Positions 38,227 through 50,300 of a stretch of 64,000 nucleotides of DNA are shown piece after piece. This DNA is from Solen grandis (Eukaryota; Mollusca; Bivalvia; Adapedonta; Solenidae): positions 52,134,423 to 52,198,422 of the forward strand of contig CM037777.1 in the NCBI GenBank assembly GCA_021229015.1, given 5' to 3'. Below the pieces are notes generated by a model. The model did not search any database. It worked only from the letters and a program-made list of their open reading frames with translations, and had not been told where the DNA came from. How positions within the stretch are numbered: the first letter of the stretch is position 1; each line of letters opens with the position of its first letter. Both the position numbers and the translations under genes were made by a program.

Positions 38227-39005
38227 CTGAACCCCCTGGCAGGACTGACGTGCGTTTCTGAAGCATGATTTTTGTTCTTTTCTAGATGTCGATATTCTTT
38301 AATCCATCAAAAGTACATATAATCCACTGGCACTAGAACCGCATACCTCCGTCCCTTCTTTTTCTCCTACATTGGATCTACATAGATCTTTGTTTCAATT
38401 TATAGATTTCTTATGAAGAAGAAAAAGATGGGACGGGGTATGCGGTTATAGAGTCAGTTGTCTAATCATTCAATGCCAAAATGTTGATCTGTTGAATATT
38501 AATTTGGCCATAGGCTATTAAAGAATAAATGTTAGCTAATGTGAGCATAATCTTAATAAATCTTTAAAACTTAGATTAATTTATAGCTTCTTGAGTCAAA
38601 TAATTGGTTAACTCTACTCATATTTTATCCAATATTTCATTTTTCTACCAAACCCTTTGAATAAATATACCGGTATATTACATATCAATGTTGCGACAGT
38701 TCACTCAAACAGTGATCTTAAAATATATTGTGGGTTACACGTGTAACGAAAATGCAGGTTTAATTACATATCTTAAATATCTAAAATAAAAACATTCGAT
38801 ATATTTCAGAACTTTTGGTTAATTTTAGTGTTTCTGTTAATTGATGTGATTCGGTTCATTTATATAGACTAATAAGTGATCATAGGCGCACCAGCAAACA
38901 TCTGGTGACCATGATAAACACTTTGCAGCTCACTTTGTGTTCTTCTGGCTTTGAAAAGTGCATGACGCACGAAAGTTGGTGAATGCTGATTTTTTGCATA
39001 TACGA

Positions 39006-39007
<2 letters not shown>

Positions 39008-39050
<43 letters not shown>
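39008..39050. repeat. (TA)n microsatellite
   Basis: Uninterrupted TA run. Confidence 0.95.
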
Positions 39051-39052
<2 letters not shown>

Positions 39053-40848
39053 AGCGTGAGAAATGTAGGCAATTATCTGGGTACATTCACCATTATTACA
39101 AGGCAGAGGAAACCCCAGGACTAATCCTGGGTCGACACATCATTGTGTATATAAGATAAGTTTTAAACCGTTTCAGATGTCAGGTTTAGGGGTTGCGGTT
39201 ACTGCCTAAGGTTTTGGTATGGAGGTATTTTTAGAAAGGTAGAAGCGACTTATGTTGATTTTGTAATTGGATTTAGGTTTTACATCATTGGTTGATTCAT
39301 AATTAATAAATTTGTTTTTTATGTAAATTGTCTACTGTTCACATATGTAGTTAAATTATTTTACCCCTTTAAAAACCTTTGATGTTGATAATTTAAAAAA
39401 TACAAGATTACATAATGAAAATTTGATTTACCAATTTCTTAGATGTATAAATTATAAGTTTCTAATATACATGTAATTCTTAAACGTCATGAAGATTGAA
39501 ACTTATACATGTAATTACTTTCAACTTCTATCATTAATATGAACAAATAACTTACAGTAAAGTGTCCTTTCTTAAATGCATGTTTTACCAACAAAAATGT
39601 TGTTACAGCTCTATTATTTGTTGTTTTCATGAATTCTAATATGTTTGACAGACGAATGTGTTAGAGCCTGTATATCCATCGGTTTCTTACGTTTCCGTAC
39701 AGTTGACAAAAAGTTTTTTGTTTTACTTTTTTAATTACATAATGACAGGTCCCCCCCAACACTTTAATATTGTCATATGATGCATCAAGCTGCAAACAGC
39801 GGTTGCCTCCCCTGATCTTTCCGAAGAATGAAGGGGAGATCACTGCGTGGACATTGATGATGCACACAAGTCAACGTTTTACGTAAATTGTCATTTTCAT
39901 AATCAACAGTAGACTCTTTACACAAAATGTAAACATGTCCGTTATGTTATGCGAAGTATCATATATTCCTATTTTGAAATAAATTACTTTTTGAAATGGC
40001 GGTGTTTGGAAGTTGGTTGGCTGTGGGTGATGGTTGTCAGTGACATTGATAGTGATCTAGTTTCATCTTATGTCATCTGTTCAAGACGCACCAGAAGCTC
40101 GCTAATTGGTCCATTTTCTACAAGGGCCAAATAGAAGAAACCATCACTATATTTTGTGTAATACAGTAGACTCGACCGTAGGTTGACGTTTGATATTATA
40201 AGCGTTATTGACGACGCGTGGCGGCGTTAGTATGAAATAGATTTTTTTTTGGCCAATGGAGCCGCCAAATAAAAAAGGAAGCAACCACCGTTATTATTAT
40301 AAAATAAAACCATGTAATATGTTTGATAAAAAAACACCTTATGAATTAATTACTTGTATACCTGATGTAAAAATAGGAATCTGATAACATCTCCCTAAAT
40401 TCGTAGGTCACGAGTTTTAAAACTTTTAACGGACCTTGCAATTAACCCGATTCATTAAAGCTCAGAAAAAAAGTTTTGGAAGATGTTTTGTAACCTTAAA
40501 ATATTCAGGTTTTTAGATACTTAACGTCAACTTGAAAAATCAATGAAACCTCATTTTAATAATACACATATAATAACGTAGAATATGCAGAAAACACAAA
40601 GACTATACACACATGTCTAATTGACGGCCCCGTCCTACAATGATATAATGCTTGAAATCGATGAATTAAACTGAAAATTGTAGCATATATTGTAAAGCCT
40701 TTTAAATATATATTTAATATTATAGATTCAAGATTCATATATGTTATTCAGTAACGTAAATATATACATGTACATGTTTCTTGTTACATGATCCAATGTA
40801 ATATATTTTAACAAACAAACATGACATGATTTGCAATAGCTATTTACC

Positions 40849-40852
<4 letters not shown>

Positions 40853-40876
<24 letters not shown>
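40853..40876. repeat. (AG)n microsatellite
   Basis: Uninterrupted AG run. Confidence 0.9.
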
Positions 40877-40879
<3 letters not shown>

Positions 40880-41099
40880 TTAAACAACAAAAAATAAATT
40901 TCAGAGTATATTAATAGAAAACAATGTGAGGATGAACTAGCACTACACAGAGCACAATACATTCACAAAAGTTTGATCACAGAACAAAAAGGAAAATTAA
41001 ATATAGCATAGATAATACGAAAATATAACAGCAGTAAGTCATATAATGATATACATGTACCATATACAATATATGAGAACGAAATGACGAGTATAATTT

Positions 41100-43030
41100 A
41101 TATTAATTACCTGATATAAAGGTGTTTCGAACATTGAATGCATGTTTGATAAATTTACCTAAGTTCAGTAATGTTTTATTGTCTTTTGATTTCATGAGTT
41201 CAGTAAATTTGTAAAAACTAGGCTTAACATAGAATTGTCTTTTCAAATATAATTTCCGGATATCACTATATGCTTTACAAACACAAACAAAATGGCACTC
41301 ATCCTCAATATCACCAGTTCTACCAATCGTACAGTATCTTTGACTATATTCTGTTCTGTTAACACCATATCTGCCAGATTCAATTTGAAGTTGATGTGAA
41401 GAAAGTCTTTATTTTGATAAAACGATTCTATAATTTCTTGGTAAAATATCCAGATACTGTTCAAAATCGAAACTTATCTTTATCTGCTTATATAAGCGCA
41501 ATGAATTACCGTTAAAAATAGTTGTAAACCAGTTTTGTTTAAATTGATCGAGTAATCTTTCCTTAAATACGATATGAAAGGTTTTACAATCAACAGTATG
41601 TGGATTTAGTCAAACATGAGAAAACCCACTTCTATCTAATAATTCTTTTACATGAAAAGCCCATTTTTTTTGGCCTCTATTACAATCAATCAATAAGCTA
41701 TTATACAACTTATTTATTAATATATTATCACTTTTTAAAATATTAAGCCAATATTTTAACATGTCTATTTATAAACAGGGGAAATCTACATATTTCACCA
41801 TATATCGACATTGTACATGTAGATTGTTAAACACTTAATTACCATTTAAAATTTTTTAGATGTATTCTTTCTAAAGATTTACTTTTACCAAAACCAGATA
41901 TTTCACAACCATAATTCAAAATAAATCCAACAAATGCATCAAATAGTTAACAGACTGTACTAGGTTTAATTAACATTGATCTAGTATTCACCATTAATAT
42001 ATTTAGTGTTTTTAACCCTTTGCCAGCTAGCATTTCCTGATTGAGTATGAAACTCCCAGTGTAATAAAAAAAATGTGCCAAAATAATTAAAATTACTTAC
42101 TGTTTTAAGTGGAACATTCCTATTCAAGGGAACTCTGTTTCTAAAAACAACAATTTTGCTTTATCTGGATTTACTTCTAGACCCCATATACCACAATATT
42201 TTTCTAAAAGATTTAAGCTATTTTGTAGATCATCTGTTGACTTACCAACAATAACCATATCATCAGCAAATAACATTAAGATAAATGTTACGTCATCAAT
42301 TGATAACCCTGAATTAATATTATCCAAAAACAATTCTAAGTCTTCTACAGAAAGAGAAAAAAGGCATGGGAGATAACTTCCCTTGTTTCAAGCCGACAAG
42401 CACTCAAAATATTAAGAGTAGGATTTACAGCCACGAACACACGCTTTAACTTGAGAGTACATATCACATAATATCCTAAGGGTTTTACCCCTAATACCTA
42501 AGATATAAAGCTTATACCATAAACTGTTCCTGTACACACTATCAAAGGTTTTTTTTTTAACTCAATAAATGCACACATAAGGCGACCATTTTCATAAAGT
42601 ACTTTGCTGATAATTGAACTTAACACATCGCATCAACAGTAGAGCGTCCCTTCTAAAGCCAAACTGCGTATCTCTAATAACATTATTACTTTCAGCCCAA
42701 TCCGATATATTGTTTATTGATTATACCTGTAAAGATCTTAGAAAAACAACTCACTAACGTAATACCCCTATAATTATTTACATTGTTTGGGTCATTTATC
42801 TTATGTAACGAAACTATAATACCGTTCTTTCACTCTTCTGGGAAAAAAATGAATTCAAAATACCGTTAAAAATGTCGACATTATGTGATCCAATAATATC
42901 ATAGATTCAATAAAATTTTCATTTAATAATTCATCTCCAGCAAATGACTTATTTCTTTTTAATTTACGTACAATAAATTCAACTTCAAATCCATGCATCT
43001 TGCAGACTCTAACTCTTCCAATAATTGTAT
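41100..43030 (-). pseudogene. Decayed non-LTR retrotransposon (reverse transcriptase)
   Basis: On the minus strand, about 42718-42800 reads NNYRGITLVSCFSKIFTG, the N-terminal reverse-transcriptase motif. 42124-42333 reads LMLFADDMVIVG with the catalytic Asp pair, then WGLEVNPDKAK. Further along, 41260-41340 shows a C-terminal CTIG, DIEDECHF, VC cluster common at the end of such proteins. Frames are broken between these blocks, so the element is inactive. It sits between the two macro-RCR genes. A jockey/CR1-like placement is likely but not certain. Confidence 0.75.
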
Positions 43031-44090
43031 AAGAAAGGAAATCATCATCATATACTATGTCTACTATAATTAAAGTATTTTCCGTACGTTTGTGTTCTGT
43101 ATTTCAAAATAATTTGATAATATGAGTTTTTGATCGGCCAAATCTCGATAATTTGATGATTTGTTTTTCAGACTTATAGATAGAATTTTTTTAAAGAAAA
43201 AAAATAAACATTTATGGAAATTAATTGATTTACATGAACTTTTTAGAATACATTTTAGAAATCTCTGAAACAACAGCTGAGGATATTTGTCAAAATGACA
43301 TGTACTATTGCCTAGTGAAATATTAGACCTGCTGTTTGTAAAAATTAATGATATTCTGAAATGGCTTTGCTTTATGTAAGTCGTGCTTCAAAAACATGCG
43401 CGGCGTCTTTAATGCTTTGCATCAAAATTAATCTTGTTGATTTATAACTAAAGATGCAACACCCATTCGACGAGTCTAATGCAGATAGCCGTAATATTTT
43501 CACTGGCCTATACTTAATATACAGTACAATCTTTATTATCTTGACTGATTGAATTTCGTTGTTGCAGCTGTTCATGAATATCATTATGGTAAATTGACTC
43601 CAAATTTCTTTTATTCACTTTGAACATCTGATATATTAGTTAACAAAAATTACCACAAATTGTCATCAAGACAGTCTCAACAGAATTTAATGTCAACAAC
43701 ATATACTAATTTAACTTGTTACACAATTCCCCTAAAGGAGTTCCTAGAACTGAATTTGTCCAAAGTGCAAAACATATGTCCCAATCACGCAGAATTTATG
43801 AAATCATTGAACATCTAAACTAAATCAATTTCACATTTTAAAAGGTATATGTGTAAGTTTCGGGGTCTCTTCGGACACATATATCACAGCTTGATTTATA
43901 AATACATGGCTATTGTACATATTGTTTAGAAGGAGGATGACAAGCAACATCATCATCACCTTCATCAACATCATCACCATCATCATAACTATCGCATGTT
44001 TATCACAATATTTTGTGAGCTTTAATTTCATGTAATGTATCAAGCTAGAAGTCCAGATGCAGCACAAACAATATCACGTGACCGGAATGT

Positions 44091-44362
44091 CTAAAAGCTC
44101 TGTAGATTGGCGCACAATCCACAACCGAGTGCATATTCCGTGCCTGTTGGAGGGTGCTTCACTCTGAGCGGACACCTTCCTCTCAGCTGTCTTCCACATG
44201 GCCCTGCTGGACACCTCGGCAGTTGGTTTTTGTTGGGAAATAAAAACCCTCCGTCATGGCACCGCTGGCAGAAATGGGTGTGTCCTAGACAGAAGAACAC
44301 GGCCATGGAACAACAGTAGCGGCACTTGTACTCTAGAAATCTTCTCCGTGTTTTGGACAAAC
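44091..44362 (-). other. Gene B last exon: tandem-cysteine domain with one-base frame loss
   Basis: From the acceptor (tcctcag, exon starts 44362) the expected frame reads VCPKHGEDF, matching the family, and then hits TAG. One base on, the other frame reads LEYKCRYCC, AVFFCLGHTHFC, RCHD and ends at TAG 44091 after GLCANLQSF. Both halves are clearly conserved, so a single base is missing near the TTT run at 44337-44339. In the second half the downstream relay Cys and the following His are present. The Phe after the Cys is Leu, and the Phe expected three residues after the His is displaced by one. Confidence 0.8.
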
Positions 44363-47300
44363 CTGAGGAGTAAACAGACCCATTCATACATTGGTTTGTG
44401 GACACATATCGATAACATAATTAAATCCCGTGAACAGTTAAGGTTTTAACAAACCATACATTATCAATAGCAGACAATATCTTTGTTCCGTTCCACTGCG
44501 TGTCATTGCAATTAACTTCTCTCAGATTAAGTTGAAACCTACAGCTTTATCTAGCTTTATCTAGTTACAAGTAATACAAACAGTAGTTCAATCCCTGTTG
44601 TTTAACCTTCCTTAGTGTGGGTTTAAAAAGTACAGCCTTGTCATAAAATCATGTTTGAAAATGTTAGTTATAGTTGAGAGGAGAAAAATTATACTTATCG
44701 TTTACAGTCATTTTGGGACACTCGCTTTGTCTACATGAGACACACAGACATGGTGAATCCTTATTTTAACATGACGCTGTAGATAAACGACATGATACCA
44801 CACCCAGCCCGAAGTAAACAGTGCTAATCAGTGTATACCATTGTAATTTAGCGCCTCTGGTATTTCGCGGCAGCGGATACAATTCACTTTTTTAGTTATT
44901 GAGTATTACGCACAAACTAACTATTATCTCAGATAAAATATACAGTAATTACCTGTGATTTACCGAGTCCTGCGCATGCGCCACAAACTAATTCTTCCGG
45001 TTTGAAGTCACCTTGGTCTCCCTCCTCACACTGAGCTACACCACCGAAATATGCCTGAAGACACATACACACTAGTCATGTGATGCTTATTGCATAGTGC
45101 TTGACAAAATACATTTGAAAGTAACTTGCAAAAGAGGGAATCTCAGTTAACTGGCGCCCATAACCAAAAAATAAAACATAATAAAAAATAAAATAATTAA
45201 AAAAAAAAAGAATAAAAAATCGGATATTGTTCTCATTCAAAACGAGACAACCTTTCAAAATCACTTCCATTGCACCGCTACATTAAGGTTTCTATTTTTT
45301 AAATAGCAACCTTAGGGATGTCGATATCAGTGGAAGTTATGAAAAATAAATCCCCGCATGCAGAAGCTTCAAAAACCAAGCCCCTAATGGGCATTCGAAT
45401 TACAAGACTTATAATCTGTTTCAAGAAAATCATCAAAATACATTTTTCATTCGGCAAACTGACTTAAAATACCTCCATTCGAAATAGTTTTGTTCTGAAA
45501 TGAAACGTCAAGTAAATGAGTATTTATAAAAAAGATAAACCACACAAAATATGAATGTCTCAATTTAATTGTTGTTTAATTAGATATAAACCAAATTATA
45601 CTGAATTGTCCAACCTTTTTACACTTATAGCATGGATAATAACAATAACGGTCCAGAGCCAGACGAAGTACGTTGTTGTAGAAAGGGCTCGAGGGGTTTG
45701 TGACGTCATTAGTCTTATCGAGACCCTCGAACTCTGCACGCATCATCGCCTTCTGCTTGACGTCATCCTTAAGGCGTCTGATTGGTTTCAGAAGTGTTTC
45801 AAACTCTGGATGGCGCATCTCTGTCTGAGGTTGTCATCGGTATCATATTTTAGAGCCACAAGCAAGCTACTTAGAATGGTTTTAAATTACATCTTAACAA
45901 TATCATTCACAAACCATCAAGGGCATATGACAAGAAACAAAAGTTTTAAGTTTATATAAAGTATTACAAGAATAATTCGTATTAAAAAATCAAAATAAAA
46001 AAAGGGGATTAAATTTCCATTTTAAAATCACAAACCTTTTGTATAGTTAGGAATAATTTAATATGACAAAATCGTAAATCTGAAGTCTATACAATTTTCT
46101 ATAAACAAAATGATGGAGTAAGTCCTAGAAGATGACCACCCGGGAACGGAGGTCCCGATGGTATTACTGGACCTGTGAGACTGACCTACCTTACAGATGG
46201 GACACAGCAGAAAGTTGAATGTAATCCTGGGTCCGACCCACTTGTTCTCCAGCACCCGCTTAGCGCAGTGTAGGTGGAACACGTGGCCACATTTCAACTA
46301 AACATAACATGGTAAGAAATTAATGGTTTCCATCGCTTTTGGTGAGAACCAAAATGAAGTTCAAAATAAAAACTGAGTCACGTGCAATTTATTCGATGAA
46401 GGAAAAATGTAAAATATAGGTTTGTATTCCACTAAAATTGCCGAAAAAAATAGGGTCGGCTAAACCTTTTTTTCCATTTTTACCTTATTTTTAGAGGAAT
46501 TGACGAAAAACAGCGTTTTTTTTTTAACCGTAAAAGCCCGAAAACTACGAAAGGAAAAGTCTAGGGTCGGTACAAAAATAGGGTCGGTCGGGTTGATAGA
46601 AACAAGTAATTTTTTTTTACTACGCCTCACTGATCTTGTTATTTTTCTTTTCACTTTCTTAAAGAAGAATACATCTTGTTTACATTATGAATTGAAGTAA
46701 GCTGAGCAGATGATTTTGCACAGTTCATAATTTGCTGTTTCCTCACCACACAAACCGGAGCTGCCGACAATCGGTTGGTGTAACAGATCACACAGTCATC
46801 GTCTGATGTCTGACCGTGGTGCGTGTTGTCTTGGCAACCAGCCTGCAGACACGGCGGACATGTAGCCTCGTTCCTGTATCCCGGGCATACATGCCCGCAC
46901 TTTAGCGACTTCCGGCAGGCGTTACTGACGGTCTGTCTGTAGCAAGTGTCCATTAAAGCTGGAAAATTGTAGTGACTGTTTAGTCTTGTGATTCTGACAA
47001 AAACTGCATTGCTGCATTGGTATTCCGATACTATGAACTATGTTATGCAAATATTTAATTGTTCAATACAAAGTAAGTAACACAATAAGAGGATTGTCTT
47101 AGATAACTATACGGCAATGGCACCCCGAACCAAACAATAGATCATTGTATTTCTTTATCGACCATTACATGCATACTTTGTGAAAAACAGAATGAATATT
47201 AGACATCACCGAACTTACTAGCCTATAGGAAACCATATCAGTTTTAAGACATGGGTCGGCCCATAACAAATACATACGGGTACACACAATGAATATTACA

Positions 47301-50300
47301 TAGTTGTTTATATTATACGAGGTCAACTGCAGGACGCACATGTTGACAATTTTTGCCTGGCGCCACCTTCCTCTCTACTTGGCCTGCCTTCCAGCTGTCT
47401 CCCGAACCTCAGTTTTAGTACACGTTCGGATACCACCCTTCTCTTCTTCTGTCTGTCCATAACATGCGCCTCTCTACCCATCACCCCTGGGTTAGGTAAG
47501 GGTGGGGGTTCCACGTCAGTTGACTCGCCGCCACCAACATGAAGTTGATTATTGAACGCCTGCATAAGTTTACCCACATAAAGCGCAAATCAATTATCAA
47601 ATCAGACAATGCAGTTACTGCAATGTAAATGGATTTTACTTTGTATTCTAAAGTATTAAGGTTTTTGTTTATTCTCCTCCGATAAATGAATGCAATTACC
47701 GAAATAAAATACGCACGCAGAATTCCTAAAACCAAGACAACGTGAAATTAAATACAAGAGAAGATTATCAAAAGATAATTCGAGCCTTGGAATTAGAACT
47801 GATTTGTCTAAATCTATATGACTATACATGTGTATTGATGTACACGTACTTAAGAATAATTATTTTTGTCATATAACACATTTTATACATCCTAATTTCT
47901 TCTGTATACCATGCATTTATTTCTTTGTTGTTATCATTTATTGTTAATGTTGTATTGGGGTTTACCGTCGCTGCGATGGTATTTCAATCATATAGCGACG
48001 TCCAGCTAATGACAGGTGGAGGAAGACCCCGAGTACACAGAGGTACCCGGGTAGAACCACCGACCTACCGCATGCCAGCTGAAAGGCTTCCTCACATGAA
48101 AAATCCGAAGTCCCTACCGGGATTCGAACCCACAGCGGTGAGGTGTTATCATTTAAGCCTATAAAATACATGTAATATAAATTAAAAGATGTGACACCAG
48201 AAACCCAGAACCGGTTTCTGACATGTAAGTACCCCGACCCCTTCAAACATTTACATATTTCTAAACGGAAAAATAGAAAAAAATATTATCTATATAAATA
48301 AAATAGACATTTTACATTTATCTTTATACAAAAGCAGTAAACAAGTACACTCATTCACATTCACTATCACTCACCAGTCACTCACTCGGTACTATCACTG
48401 TCCAGTCTACCTCTGGCAGCTGATCCAAACGGTCCTTTTCAGGACCACCTCCTCCCTTCACCTTTGTCACAGGGGATGACAACATCTAAGCTGAATTAGC
48501 CGAGTTTGTCATTCCCACTTTGGCTTCAAAATCTTGATTTTATTAAGTACCTACCTCACACCTTTTCAAAATTCGACCTATTTCGGCATTCAAATTCATT
48601 TTTAAAGAGTTTTGGTCACACTCCGGGGTCTGAGCATTAAACAGTTATTTACTGTAGACGGTTCCTCTTTAAACTTCATTACAACAAACAGTAAACAAGT
48701 ATTTTTTATCAGAGAAAACTTTTATAAAACTTAAATCTAAAGTCTTCTTAAAATTCTCATAATATAAGATACAAGTCCATTCAGCTTCACAGTATTTTTC
48801 AATATGAAAAATATTTATTTGATTTTTTTCCATTAGCTGGTATACTACGCTGACACATACTCCCTAGAAAATAGCATTGTTCGGATATTCCCAAAATCTA
48901 CTGACCCACTATTTATGTTCATATCGTAATACAAATTGTGATGCTATAATTTAAGACTTTTTAAGAAATAAATATACAAAACAAGAAATCAAGTAATATT
49001 TTCTTCTTGTAAAGGTATTTTAATTTTGAAGATACAATGATTCAGAAACTCGTATCACGAAGCATGGTCATATCTATATACCGATAAGCACATTACTGTA
49101 AAAGGTTTTGATAAGAATTGATAAATATTTTTGTTCTGTAGAAGACACATTATTTCCTTTAAACTGATATTTTATTACTTTGAAGCCCTACCTTTACTTA
49201 CTGAAAGAGGTCGTTTTCAATGTTATATCAAATGTATACATACATTCGTCGTAAGCCAGGGCCTCCGTGGCCGAGAGGTTAAAGTCGCTGACTTTAGCAC
49301 TCACTCAGCCCCTCACCGTGTGGGTTCGAATCCCGGAAGGGTCATTCGGATTTTCATGTGAGGAAGCCTTCCAGCTGGCTTGCGGTAGGTCGGTGGTTCT
49401 ACCCGGATGCCTCCGTGCATTCGGGGTCTTCCTCCACATGTAATTAGCTGGACGTCGCTATATGACTGAAATACTGTCGAAGCGACGGTAAATTCAAATA
49501 GTCAAGTCAAGCGAAGTCATTGTAAGCCGAAAAATTGTAAAGGTTTGAATGGAATGAAATATCTGAATCTGATTCTAAATTCTATCCATGGCTAGGATAA
49601 ATAAGGTAACCATTGGTTATATTATATCCAATTACATATGTGCAGCGAACGACTGAATAACAATTAGTCTATTCCTGTAAATGTATATACATGTAGGTTC
49701 ATTATACTGCAATTTCGAAAATAAATGCAATAGCACTATTTTATATATATTCTTAATAAAGAGAATGGATTATCACGTTAAGTAAGAAAGTCAACTAGAG
49801 GATTAGATGTCTGAAAGGTGAACCTTCTTTTTTCCTACTATTTTTTTTTCAGAAGGAACTTGAACATAACCTTGTACAGATTCTTACCCGTTTGACGTGG
49901 ACCCAGTCTCCGCCCTGCGTGAAGATGACTATGGTTACAGACCCGAGGCTTGTGTGGGGGTGGGTACTGGCAAACATCCCCACACACTGACTCATAGTGG
50001 CGGCGCACTCTTCCGGAGGATACCCAAGGAAGCCACAACCTAGCGCCGGAAACGCTATTGACGCCATTTTGTTTTCATGAGCCAGCTCCAGACAGGAGCA
50101 AACGAATCGGCACATAACCTGTCAATACAAATGTCATTGGATGTAGTATCTTTGAAGTATATTCACCGCAACTTACTACTACTTCCTCATCTTCTGGTGC
50201 AGCTGCGGACGCATCCACTTGTTATACCATGTCTGTTCTTAACTCCAGGGAACAAACAAATTGATGATGATAGGCTTAAATTGTGTTAAGGAATACCGCA

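Larger units (their letters stand above)
38227..41099. other. Intergenic between genes A and B
   Basis: AT-rich sequence without a recognisable exon. It has microsatellites at 39008 and 40853. Confidence 0.45.

Noticed and set aside
49256..49335. tRNA (Leu/Ser-like) gene on +
   Set aside because: Head of the family 2 SINE, repeated at 38226 and continuing into the SINE body.
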